Source: Chitinophagaceae bacterium (GTDB lineage Bacteria; Bacteroidota; Bacteroidia; Chitinophagales; Chitinophagaceae). From it: DNA of 64,000 nt. The position numbers and the translations under genes are program-made. Below the pieces are notes generated by a model, which made no database searches, was not told the origin of the DNA, and saw only the letters and a program-made list of their open reading frames with translations. Position 1 is the stretch's first letter. Each line of letters opens with the position of its first letter. The stretch is from the NCBI GenBank assembly GCA_013140985.1, contig JABFRU010000021.1, positions 1 through 64,000 on the forward strand. Direction: 5' to 3'. Positions 35,548 through 43,635 of the stretch are shown piece after piece.

Positions 35548-36993
35548 CACCACAAACCCCTTCCTCATTTCCTTTGTTTTTCCCGGCAATACAAATTCAG
35601 CCATCCAAATAAACAGATTTCCATCTGTTCTAGATTCTTTTACAGTACCATTCCATTTTTCAAAAGGGTTGGTTGAATAAAATACCCGTTCACCCCAGCG
35701 ATTATAAACACCGAACTTGTATTCCTTCAGATCGAACAGACTTCCCAACGGACCAAAAGCATCATTCTTTCCATCTCCATCCGGCGTAAAGGCAGAAGGA
35801 AAGAAAATGCCGATACAGGAAATGTCTTTTTCTGCTTTACCAACGGCAGTTATGGGGCATACATCTGTTCCGGATATGGCAACATTATAAAACCCTTCAG
35901 AGAGACCCGAGATCAGCGGAGTTGTTTGCGGAGGAACAGTATTCCATACAGTATTTAATGTTATGCCGGGAGCCCCTTCAACAGTTACAATAAGCGAACC
36001 GCCGGTGTTTGTCTGGCAGTCCACCATTTGCAACATGTCTATTTCGGCTCTTATAATATAAATATCTTTTGTTGTTGTAGAAGGCGCATTACCCGGACCC
36101 GTTACTGTCAATGTAATGGTATATTTTCCCGGGGCTGAAAAAGCATGAGAGGGGTTGGGTAATGATGAAGTATTATTTCCCCCGGATAGCAGATCGCCGA
36201 AATCCCAATTAAATGTTGCAGGGCATAAAGCAGAAGCATTTTTAAAATTTGCGGTGTTATTGCCAACACATGCATACGTAAATGCGGCGGCATTAGGAGG
36301 CGCTTCTTTTATTGAGATATCGTCAACAGCAAAACCGTCATAACTATTACAAATAGTTCCGGCACCAAAAATGAAACGGAAAATAACACCGGCTCTTCCT
36401 GCCAGGTAAGGCATCGTATGTTTGGCCGTTAACCATTTATTGCTTCCATTACCGCCACGGCAACTACCTGCAGATGCTTGAATATTACCAGACCAACCAT
36501 TCCGGTCAGATGATAAAGGGGCCAAATATGTTATAGAGGAATGATTGAACCAGTTTGAATTCAAACAATTAATAGCATCATTGGCGGCACCCACATTTAT
36601 CCATGATGCGCCGTTGTCTATTGAATACTGAAAACCTCCTCCATCAAATTGTTGTTCTGTTTCCCAAAACACTTTGAATTCAATGTATGGGTATTGAAGA
36701 TTGGTGAAATCAAAACAAGGGCTTTGTATCCATGATGCCTCTGCATTGGTATAAGAGCTGCCGGTCAATCCTCCAACAACCCAACACTTAACTCCTCCTC
36801 CGGCACCGGTTATAACCGGTTTTGATGGAGTGCCCCATGTCCAATCATTACCTGCTCCACCAGAAACCCATCCCCCATCTGTGGTTTCAAAGTCTTCTGT
36901 ATAAGGAAAGCTATTGATAGGCGAAACGCATTGAGTGTTTGCGCCAATGGATATGACCACTAATAAAAGAGTTAAACAAACGATCTTCTTCAT
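35536..36993 (-). CDS. Secreted adhesin-like protein with PKD and gliding-motility C-terminal domain
   Basis: Secreted protein of about 485 aa. After the signal peptide (KKIVCLTLLLVVISIGANT) comes a MAM/concanavalin-like region (about 20-230, many Trp and Gly), then a PKD domain (NFKNASALCPATFNWDFGD), a second Ig-like unit, and the gliding motility-associated C-terminal domain (FPSAFTPDGDGKNDAFGP ... NRWGERVF), which marks type IX secretion cargo. The track start at 37035 adds 14 residues upstream; ATG 36993 is preferred because a -7 box lies between them. Probably a surface adhesin. Confidence 0.88.
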   Translation of the reverse strand: MKKIVCLTLLLVVISIGANTQCVSPINSFPYTEDFETTDGGWVSGGAGNDWTWGTPSKPVITGAGGGVKCWVVGGLTGSSYTNAEASWIQSPCFDFTNLQYPYIEFKVFWETEQQFDGGGFQYSIDNGASWINVGAANDAINCLNSNWFNHSSITYLAPLSSDRNGWSGNIQASAGSCRGGNGSNKWLTAKHTMPYLAGRAGVIFRFIFGAGTICNSYDGFAVDDISIKEAPPNAAAFTYACVGNNTANFKNASALCPATFNWDFGDLLSGGNNTSSLPNPSHAFSAPGKYTITLTVTGPGNAPSTTTKDIYIIRAEIDMLQMVDCQTNTGGSLIVTVEGAPGITLNTVWNTVPPQTTPLISGLSEGFYNVAISGTDVCPITAVGKAEKDISCIGIFFPSAFTPDGDGKNDAFGPLGSLFDLKEYKFGVYNRWGERVFYSTNPFEKWNGTVKESRTDGNLFIWMAEFVLPGKTKEMRKGFVVLIR

Positions 36994-37006
36994 TATAAGA
37001 AAACGG

Positions 37007-37014
37007 CAAATGTA
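37007..37014 (-). promoter_or_regulatory. -7 box for the gliding-domain gene
   Basis: The minus strand reads TACATTTG, a TAnnTTTG match, 13 bases before ATG 36993. It rules against the longer start at 37035. Confidence 0.55.
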
Positions 37015-37150
37015 CTGTGAAATAACTGCTATCATATTATAATAACGAAACGATTTTTAAAACGTATAGTGTATCATGATTGAACAAGACTCGGCAACGT
37101 TATTCTATAATACTTATTAATTATTCACATTTAACTTTTAATGATTATAA

Positions 37151-37158
37151 TAGATTTG
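37151..37158 (+). promoter_or_regulatory. Candidate -7 box for the SET/ATP-grasp operon
   Basis: TAGATTTG fits TAnnTTTG and would place the transcript start about 45 bases before ATG 37209. The 37036-37208 spacer is very AT-rich. No operator is evident. Confidence 0.45.
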
Positions 37159-37208
37159 TTACATTAAACTTTATATATATCTTCATTATATTACTTACTA
37201 ACTCATTT

Positions 37209-37721
37209 ATGCAAACCCCAACCAACCTCGGCTACCGAACCGTCAGCAATCATGAGTTTGCTGTGCGAAGACAAAAGATCACCAATGGCCAAAACGCATT
37301 GTTTACACTCCGCTCCTACCAGCCAGGTGAAATAATTGCGGACTTTTCTGCAGGAACTATTTCTGCAGAACCCACTTACTTAACTGTCCAGGTGGGAATG
37401 GCGAAACACATAACATTGCAACCCGAGTTCTTACAGTATATCAACCACAGTTGCGATCCCAATGTTTTTTTTGATACAACAACCATGCAGTTGGTTGCAT
37501 TAAAACTATTACAGCCAGAGGTAGAGATGACTTTTTTTTATCCTTCTACTGAATGGGAAATGACACAATGCTTCCACTGTTATTGCGGAAGCGATCATTG
37601 TCTTGGTGAAATAAAAGGAGCTGCGTATCTTTCAAAAGAAGCACAGGAGAAATACCGGCTAACTGATTTTATTCAGCAGCAGCTAACCAAACGAAAGAGA
37701 TCGACAAGAAAAGTAGCCTGA
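37209..37721 (+). CDS. Stand-alone SET-domain protein
   Basis: A 170 aa SET methyltransferase-like protein. The SAM/substrate signature YINHSCDPNVFF is intact (79-88). A post-SET Cys group follows (CFHCYCGSDHC; four Cys), able to bind zinc. The usual ELTxDY segment reads EMTFFYPSTEW, keeping a Tyr (Y111). The tail is basic (KRKRSTRKVA). Start: the track uses TTG 37080, but ATG 37209 precedes the conserved part. It is the first gene of a three-gene unit with two ATP-grasp proteins, the last of which carries its own SET domain. Confidence 0.85.
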   Translation: MQTPTNLGYRTVSNHEFAVRRQKITNGQNALFTLRSYQPGEIIADFSAGTISAEPTYLTVQVGMAKHITLQPEFLQYINHSCDPNVFFDTTTMQLVALKLLQPEVEMTFFYPSTEWEMTQCFHCYCGSDHCLGEIKGAAYLSKEAQEKYRLTDFIQQQLTKRKRSTRKVA

Positions 37722-37727
37722 TTTGTG

Positions 37728-38888
37728 ATGAAGACAGCAGAAGCTATACAGTTATTAAAGCCATACACTATTTGGGTCCTTGCTCCGCATCTTGAATCGG
37801 ATGACCCGAACATTCAGCATTATTACGATTTCTCCCAAAGTATAAAGGAATACACTAAAGTATTTGATGAACTAAAGGCTCAATGGAAATGGCAGCCGGT
37901 CACCATGGATAATTATAAAACTATTATCAAGTCTATTACCGAAAGTAGGAATGGAAAGACGCCGCTGGTTTTAAATCTTTGTGATGGGGACGAAATTAAT
38001 GGCACACCTGGCATATCAGTCATCAATGAATTAGAAAAGCATAACCTGGCATATACCGGATCTGATGCATATTTCTATAATACCACCACCTCCAAGATAC
38101 CCATGAAGAAGGCTTTTGATAAAGCCGGTGTACCAACAGCCAACTGGAGAGTGATAACGGAAAAGATGGGAACGATCAGGGGCATTTGCAAAAGAGTTGG
38201 AACACCATTACTTATTAAGCCCGCAGTTTCAGGGGGAAGTATGGGGGTTTCTGTAAAAAATGTGGTGAATTCAGAAGAAGAGCTGATCAACCGGGCAAAA
38301 GAAATATACAAAGGTTATCATGGCTGGAATTTATTGATAGATGGATTGTTTGTTGAGCAATTCATTACAGGACCAGAGTACACAACATTCATTACCGGAT
38401 CTTCAGATGATCCTGCTAACTGTAAAATATATGAGCCGGTAAAAAGAGTTTTTCATGAGTCTCTTCCCGAAGAGCAAAAATTCCTTTCCTTCGATCGCCT
38501 CTGGGAAATATATGAAGAAGAATCGCCAATGCCCGAGAATGGGAATTTCTATGAGTATTGCCGGGCAGAAGCATCGTTGATACCGGCATTGAAGAAGATT
38601 AGTCTTGATGCATATAAAGCATGTGGCGGTAAGGGATATACCCGCATAGACATAAGACAGGATAGTGTGACAGGAAAATTATATATGCTGGAAGTAAATG
38701 CGCAGTGTGGCTTAAGCGAGGATGAAAATTATACTTCTATCGGGGCAATACTTAAAGCGTCCAATGTTACTTTTACAGAGATCATTGCAGAGATATTGAA
38801 TGATGCATTGAGAAGAACTGAAACAAGATCAGCGGGAATAAAAAAGACCAGAGCGAGCAAAACCAAGAAAGCCGTCGCGGTTAAATAG
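37728..38888 (+). CDS. D-Ala-D-Ala ligase-like ATP-grasp enzyme with basic tail
   Basis: ATP-grasp ligase of 386 aa. ATP-binding Lys lies in LLIKPAVSGGSMGV (about 164), the adenine/hinge region is FVEQFITGPEY, and the Mg ligands are in YTRIDIR and MLEVNAQCGL. The C-terminal 25 residues are Lys/Arg-rich (RRTETR, KKTRASKTKK), unlike ordinary Ddl. Start is ATG 37728 (the track uses the GTG before it), 6 bases after the SET gene stop. Such enzymes couple a carboxylate to an amine. Here the product is unknown; peptidoglycan Ddl is unlikely given the context. Confidence 0.85.
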   Translation: MKTAEAIQLLKPYTIWVLAPHLESDDPNIQHYYDFSQSIKEYTKVFDELKAQWKWQPVTMDNYKTIIKSITESRNGKTPLVLNLCDGDEINGTPGISVINELEKHNLAYTGSDAYFYNTTTSKIPMKKAFDKAGVPTANWRVITEKMGTIRGICKRVGTPLLIKPAVSGGSMGVSVKNVVNSEEELINRAKEIYKGYHGWNLLIDGLFVEQFITGPEYTTFITGSSDDPANCKIYEPVKRVFHESLPEEQKFLSFDRLWEIYEEESPMPENGNFYEYCRAEASLIPALKKISLDAYKACGGKGYTRIDIRQDSVTGKLYMLEVNAQCGLSEDENYTSIGAILKASNVTFTEIIAEILNDALRRTETRSAGIKKTRASKTKKAVAVK

Positions 38889-38927
38889 CCAACCGGCTTA
38901 CTTCCGCTTTCATTAGCATAAGATAAC

Positions 38928-40355
38928 ATGAAAGTTTGTGTACTGCAGCCAGACTACTCCACTACGGGAGTTGATTACAAAAACTACGATCCACCAAGAG
39001 ATCTGTCTGTCCTTATACCCGAACATGAAGTGCACAATGTTTTTCTTAATAAGCTTACTACGTATAAACAACTGAAACAACTCAGCAAGGAAGGGTATGA
39101 CATATTTGTCAACCTTTGCGAAGGTTATTTGGAATGGGAAGTGCCGAGTATTGATGTGATATATTCAATGGAATTGCTGAACCTTCCGTTTACCGGCCCC
39201 ACAACAAAACTATATGACCCGCCTAAAGAACTGATGAAGTACATGGCCTATTGCGAAGGAGTAAAAACGCCGGGTTATGTGATCATTCATGAATTAAAAG
39301 AAGTTGATGAAGCGGTAAAGCATTTGCAATTCCCATTATTTGTAAAGCCGGCTAAGGCAGGCGATAGTCTTGGAGTAGATGAACAATCGCTTGCCCATAA
39401 TAAAATTGAATTGCAGCAAAAATGTATCAGCATTCTGGAAGAATACGGACCATTATTGATCGAAGAATATATAGCCGGAAGAGAATTTACTGTATTGGTT
39501 GCAGCCAATACAGACGGACATAGCTGCACTGTATTTCGGCCTGTTGAGTATTTATTTCCCGAAGGAAAAGAATTCAAGACCTACGCATTAAAAACATCGG
39601 AGCTTCACCCCGACTGTAATGTTGGCTGCGATGATGACGTTTTGGATAAGCAACTTCGTTCGGCAGCAGAAAAGATATTTAAAGGATTCAATGGTGTTGG
39701 CTATGCCAGGCTTGATTTCAGGGTAAACGATAAGAATGAGATCTGGTTTTTGGAAATAAACTTTACTTGTTCTGTTTTTTATTCCGATGGTTTTGAAGGC
39801 TCGGCTGATTTTGTATTAAAATTCGATGGTATTGGCCAGGATGGTTTTTTAAGACATATAATAACCGAAGGTATTTCCCGTCATAAGCGGGGAAAGAAGC
39901 CTTTTATCATGAAAGGCAATTCTATTGCTGGCTATGGCATTTATGCCAGCCGAAATATAAAAGAGGGAGAAATCATTTTTAAAGGAGAAGGAAGATCGCA
40001 GCGGGTAATTACCAAACGATTTGTTGAAAAAAATTGGAATGAAGAGGAGAAAATGCATTTCCGGCGCTATGCCTATCCTGTAAGCGAAGAGCTTTTTATT
40101 TTGTGGGATGACGACCCTTCCGAATGGGCGCCGCAAAATCATAGTTGTGATCCCAATACCGCATTTGATGGCCTTAATGTTTTGGCAGTAAGAAACATTT
40201 CAAAAGGAGAAGAGCTTACGCTTGATTATACTGAATTTTTGGATGAGAATATGGAGCCCTTCCAGTGTCAATGCACTGCTGCTAATTGCAGAGGAACAAT
40301 TGAAGGGATACGTCATAATTCACTAACGCATCGGGAAGTGAATCTTCAGAAATAA
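38928..40355 (+). CDS. ATP-grasp ligase-SET domain fusion protein
   Basis: A 475 aa two-domain protein. Residues 1-315 form a D-Ala-D-Ala ligase-like ATP-grasp domain: LFVKPAKAGDSLGV (Lys 140), LIEEYIAGREFT, YARLDFR and WFLEINFTC. Residues 326-465 form a complete SET domain: KGNSIAGYGIYASRNIKEGE, NHSCDPN (404-410), EELTLDYTEF (Tyr 434) and a three-Cys post-SET site (FQCQCTAANC). It follows the first ATP-grasp gene by 39 bases. The fusion shows that ligation and methylation act in one pathway. Substrate unknown. Confidence 0.87.
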   Translation: MKVCVLQPDYSTTGVDYKNYDPPRDLSVLIPEHEVHNVFLNKLTTYKQLKQLSKEGYDIFVNLCEGYLEWEVPSIDVIYSMELLNLPFTGPTTKLYDPPKELMKYMAYCEGVKTPGYVIIHELKEVDEAVKHLQFPLFVKPAKAGDSLGVDEQSLAHNKIELQQKCISILEEYGPLLIEEYIAGREFTVLVAANTDGHSCTVFRPVEYLFPEGKEFKTYALKTSELHPDCNVGCDDDVLDKQLRSAAEKIFKGFNGVGYARLDFRVNDKNEIWFLEINFTCSVFYSDGFEGSADFVLKFDGIGQDGFLRHIITEGISRHKRGKKPFIMKGNSIAGYGIYASRNIKEGEIIFKGEGRSQRVITKRFVEKNWNEEEKMHFRRYAYPVSEELFILWDDDPSEWAPQNHSCDPNTAFDGLNVLAVRNISKGEELTLDYTEFLDENMEPFQCQCTAANCRGTIEGIRHNSLTHREVNLQK

Positions 40356-40369
40356 ATCGCTTCTTCAAA

Positions 40370-42232
40370 TTATCTTCCCATAAACACCATTAAGATTTGA
40401 ACATCACTGGGATTAATGCCCGATATCCTGCTCGCCTGTCCAAGTGTGCGGGGTTTTATTTTAATGAGCTTTTCCCTGGCCTCATTACCAAGAGAAATGA
40501 TTTTTTTATAATCGAATGTTTCGGGGATTTCCAATTCTTCGAGCTGGCTCATTCGCTGAACTAATTCTTTTTCTTTTTCAATATAGACATCATACTTGAT
40601 CTGTATGGATGCTTGCTCTATCATTTCTTTTGAAAAAGGAAAAAGAGCTTCTTTTAGCTTCGGAAGCACTTCGGCAAGAGCCGGCAATTCAACATCGGGG
40701 CGCAATAAAATTTTTTGCCCCTTTTGTTTTTCTGATATTTTAGAAGAATTAATTTTTTCAAACCAATCATTGATTTCGTTTGGCTCAACTGACATTTCTT
40801 TCAAAATGCTTTTTATTTTCTCAACCGATTCTCTTTTCTCAATCACATTATCCATTCTTTCCTGAGAAGCCAAGCCAAGACGATAACTTAATTCAGTTAA
40901 TCTCAGATCTGCGTTATCTTGCCTTAGTAAGGTTCTGAACTCTGCTCTTGAGGTAAACATCCTGTAAGGTTCTTGTGTTCCCTTACTGATAAGATCATCA
41001 ATTAATACTCCAATGTAGGCATCACTTCTTTTTAAAATGACAGGTTCAAGGTCTTTTGATCGTTGATGCGCATTGATACCTGCCATCAATCCCTGGCAAG
41101 CCGCTTCTTCATAACCGGTAGTGCCATTTATCTGCCCGGCAAAAAATAAATTATTGATCAGCTTTGTTTCAAGCGAATAAATAAGTTGGGTCGGAGGAAA
41201 GTAATCGTATTCGATCGCATAGCCGGGACGAAACATTTTCGCATTTTCAAAACCCACTATATTACGAAGAGCTTCGTATTGTGTTTCTTCCGGCAATGAC
41301 GTAGAAAATCCATTTATATAAACTTCAACCGTATTCCATCCCTCTGGTTCTACAAAAAGCTGGTGTCTTTCTCTTTCAGAAAAACGGTTGATCTTATCTT
41401 CAATACTTGGACAATATCTTGGCCCTACTCCATCGATCCTTCCTGAAAACATTGGACTTTTATCAAACCCGGTCTTTAATATATCATGTACAGTTTGATT
41501 GGTATAAGTTATCCAGCAGCTTCTTTGCTTTTTTGGTTTCTCAATATCTAAAAAAGAAAAGCCAATAACTTCATCATCTCCTGGCTGCTCCTCCATTTTT
41601 GAATAATCCAGACTACGACCATCTACTCTTGGCGGGGTACCGGTTTTTAGGCGATCACTTTCAAAACCAAGTGATACCAATTGTTCGGTTATCCCGGTGG
41701 CGGCCTTCTCTGCCATCCTTCCACCACCAAAATTCTTTTCTCCGATATGAACGATCCCATTCAGGAAAGTTCCATTTGTTAGCACAACTGACTTTGCTTT
41801 TATCTCATGGCCCAATCCTGTTATTATACCATGGCATTTCCTTCCTTTAATAAGCAGGCATTTGACCATGTCCTGGTAAAAGTCAAGATTATTGGTTTCT
41901 TCTAGTTTCTCTCTCCATTTTAGATGAAAAAGCATCCGGTCGTTTTGAGCTCTCGGACTCCACATAGCAGGCCCTTTGCTTCGGTTGAGCATCCGAAACT
42001 GAATAGTAGAAAGATCTGTAACGATTCCGGAATATCCACCCAGGGCATCAATTTCTCTAACGATCTGTCCCTTGGCAATACCTCCCATGGCTGGATTGCA
42101 GCTCATCTGAGCAATAGTCTGCATATTCATGGTCACCAAGAGGGTTTTGGAGCCAAGATTAGCCGCCGCTGCTGCTGCCTCGCATCCAGCATGACCAGCA
42201 CCAACTACAATAACATCATATTCGGGGAACAT
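40370..42232 (-). CDS. mnmG: tRNA uridine-5-carboxymethylaminomethyl modification enzyme MnmG
   Basis: FAD enzyme that, with MnmE, modifies U34 in the wobble position of several tRNAs. N-terminal FAD motif VVGAGHAGCEAAAAAANLG, then CNPAMGGIAKGQIVREIDALGG, and the C-terminal helical domain ending in PRTLGQASRISGINPSDVQIL. Start: the track runs to 42301 through a parS-like site; ATG 42232 (MFPEYDVIVV) gives the usual length of about 620 aa. mnmE is not in the window. The 2-selenouridine enzyme MnmH at 57 kb also modifies U34. Confidence 0.96.
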   Translation of the reverse strand: MFPEYDVIVVGAGHAGCEAAAAAANLGSKTLLVTMNMQTIAQMSCNPAMGGIAKGQIVREIDALGGYSGIVTDLSTIQFRMLNRSKGPAMWSPRAQNDRMLFHLKWREKLEETNNLDFYQDMVKCLLIKGRKCHGIITGLGHEIKAKSVVLTNGTFLNGIVHIGEKNFGGGRMAEKAATGITEQLVSLGFESDRLKTGTPPRVDGRSLDYSKMEEQPGDDEVIGFSFLDIEKPKKQRSCWITYTNQTVHDILKTGFDKSPMFSGRIDGVGPRYCPSIEDKINRFSERERHQLFVEPEGWNTVEVYINGFSTSLPEETQYEALRNIVGFENAKMFRPGYAIEYDYFPPTQLIYSLETKLINNLFFAGQINGTTGYEEAACQGLMAGINAHQRSKDLEPVILKRSDAYIGVLIDDLISKGTQEPYRMFTSRAEFRTLLRQDNADLRLTELSYRLGLASQERMDNVIEKRESVEKIKSILKEMSVEPNEINDWFEKINSSKISEKQKGQKILLRPDVELPALAEVLPKLKEALFPFSKEMIEQASIQIKYDVYIEKEKELVQRMSQLEELEIPETFDYKKIISLGNEAREKLIKIKPRTLGQASRISGINPSDVQILMVFMGR

Positions 42233-42284
42233 AAGCCGGTAAAGGTACTGTATGATTTTTGGGTTTAAGCCCTTCTGGGGGAGT

Positions 42285-42300
42285 TGTTCCACGAGGAACA
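42285..42300. promoter_or_regulatory. parS-like site 1
   Basis: TGTTCCACGAGGAACA; on the other strand it reads TGTTCCTCGTGGAACA, one base from the palindrome TGTTCCACGTGGAACA. This matches the 16-bp ParB site pattern. Confidence 0.65.
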
Positions 42301-42308
42301 ATCAAATT

Positions 42309-42324
42309 TGTTTCACGGGGAACA
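42309..42324. promoter_or_regulatory. parS-like site 2
   Basis: TGTTTCACGGGGAACA, two bases off the classic TGTTTCACGTGAAACA, lies 8 bases from site 1 and directly abuts the ybeY stop. Two sites so close make chance unlikely. Confidence 0.65.
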
Positions 42325-42753
42325 TTAAGGGAGCCTTGATATATAGAAACCCTCTTTCTCCCTGATTTGTTTTACCTGTTTTGCTGTCTTGTCTTCAAAC
42401 CCACATAAATGTAAGGCGCCATGAAAAATAACTCTGTATAGTTCTCTTTTAAAGGGTGATCCAAGATTCATAGCATTTTCCTTAACTCTGTCAATGCTTA
42501 TATAAACTTCCGCTATAATAGTATTGGATTCAGAAAGATCAAAGCTGATAACATCAGTATAAAAGTCGTGCTGAAGAAACTGCTGATTGATCTCTAGTAA
42601 TCGCTTATCCGTACAGAAGATGTAGTTGATAGAGCCTAGTTTCCTTTTTTCCTTTTTAAAAAGGGATTCAATAAAAGACTTCAAAACACTCCTGTTCTTT
42701 AAAGTGAATTTATTATGTTCAAAAAAGAAACAAACTTTTGATTTTGAAGGCAT
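42325..42753 (-). CDS. ybeY: Endoribonuclease YbeY (16S rRNA maturation)
   Basis: A 142 aa metal-dependent RNase for 16S 3'-end maturation. Motifs: TDVISFDLSE and HGALHLCGFEDK. The usual third His of H-x3-H-x5-H is replaced here by an acidic/Lys stretch, as I recall for other Bacteroidota YbeY. The gene reads toward mnmG with the two parS-like sites between them, and shares an overlapping divergent promoter with feoA. Confidence 0.92.
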   Translation of the reverse strand: MPSKSKVCFFFEHNKFTLKNRSVLKSFIESLFKKEKRKLGSINYIFCTDKRLLEINQQFLQHDFYTDVISFDLSESNTIIAEVYISIDRVKENAMNLGSPFKRELYRVIFHGALHLCGFEDKTAKQVKQIREKEGFYISRLP

Positions 42754-42785
42754 AATTTCAAAATTCGTAAAGGAAAGCCATTCGA

Positions 42786-42799
42786 CAAAAGTAGTTTTG
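42786..42799. promoter_or_regulatory. Face-to-face -7 boxes of ybeY and feoA
   Basis: CAAAAGTAGTTTTG holds TAGTTTTG on the plus strand (feoA side) and TACTTTTG on the minus strand (ybeY side), sharing the same TA. Both fit TAnnTTTG, with start codons 20 and 33 bases away. Confidence 0.55.
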
Positions 42800-42818
42800 C
42801 ATAATAACCTACAGATAC

Positions 42819-43049
42819 ATGATTGCTAAGCTTTCAGAGCTAAAACCAGGACAGGAGGGAGTGATCAAAGAGTTCAATAACACTGAGATCTTTCTGAAAC
42901 TAATGGAAATGGGATGTGTCCCCGGGGAAAAAATATTATTGGAGCAAATTGCCCCTCTCGGAGATCCAATCTCAGTAAATGTTGCAGGATATCGTCTAAG
43001 CCTTCGTTTAAACGAGGCGGAACATATTGTTGTTGAAATAATTAATTGA
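42819..43049 (+). CDS. feoA: FeoA-type SH3 protein
   Basis: A 76 aa cytoplasmic SH3-like protein: KLSELKPGQEGVIKEF, KLMEMGCVPGEKILLEQIAPLGDPISV and YRLSLRLNEAEHIVVE are canonical for FeoA, the helper of the FeoB ferrous-iron transporter. feoB is not adjacent but lies 4.2 kb away on the opposite strand. It is followed after 16 bases by nadD, an odd partner that suggests simple co-transcription. Confidence 0.9.
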   Translation: MIAKLSELKPGQEGVIKEFNNTEIFLKLMEMGCVPGEKILLEQIAPLGDPISVNVAGYRLSLRLNEAEHIVVEIIN

Positions 43050-43065
43050 ATTTCAATACTTTACA

Positions 43066-43635
43066 ATGAAAATAGGACTTTATTTTGGATCATTCAACCC
43101 TGTCCATGTTGCACATCTAATCATTGCTAATCACTTTTTGAATGAAACCGAAATTGAAAAAGTCTGGATTGTTGTTTCTCCGCAAAACCCATTCAAGGAG
43201 TCAAATTTGCTGAATGAATATCATCGTCTGGAACTGGTTCGTTTAGCCACAGAAGATGATGTTAGAATAAAAGCTTCAGATATTGAATTTGCTTTACCCA
43301 AGCCTTCTTATACCAGCACTACTCTTGCCTATTTGGCGGAAAAATATCCGGAACATGAGTTTTGTATCATCATGGGAAGCGATAGTTTTCAAAATCTTCA
43401 TAAATGGAAAAATGCCGAAACGATAATTAATAATTACACGATCTATGTTTACTTAAGAAGCGGATTTGATATTGATAATACAGTAGGGGCAAAGCTTACA
43501 ATTCTCGAAGCTCCATTGCTTCAATTATCGGCAACACAAATACGCAATCATATCAAGCAAGGAAAATCTGTTCGTTATATGTTACCGGATAAAGTGCTGG
43601 ATGAAATAGAGAAAGGCGGTTATTATAAAAAATGA
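43066..43635 (+). CDS. nadD: Nicotinate-nucleotide adenylyltransferase NadD
   Basis: Adenylates nicotinate mononucleotide in NAD synthesis. The nucleotidyltransferase start GLYFGSFNPVHVAHLIIA has the GxFxPxHxxH pattern. WIVVSPQNPFK, CIIMGSDSFQNLHKW and QLSATQIRNHIKQGKSVRYM complete the family set. At 189 aa it is standard. It works downstream of nadA at 20.2 kb. The stop is adjacent to the chrA stop on the other strand. Confidence 0.95.
   Translation: MKIGLYFGSFNPVHVAHLIIANHFLNETEIEKVWIVVSPQNPFKESNLLNEYHRLELVRLATEDDVRIKASDIEFALPKPSYTSTTLAYLAEKYPEHEFCIIMGSDSFQNLHKWKNAETIINNYTIYVYLRSGFDIDNTVGAKLTILEAPLLQLSATQIRNHIKQGKSVRYMLPDKVLDEIEKGGYYKK

Noticed and set aside
37080-37208. N-terminal 43 residues of the track SET ORF
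   Set aside because: Starts at TTG, is AT-driven low complexity, covers the likely -7 box, and conservation begins at the ATG 37209.
42233-42301. N-terminal extension of MnmG in the track
   Set aside because: The extra 23 residues come from a parS-like site and a spacer; the FAD motif begins right after ATG 42232.
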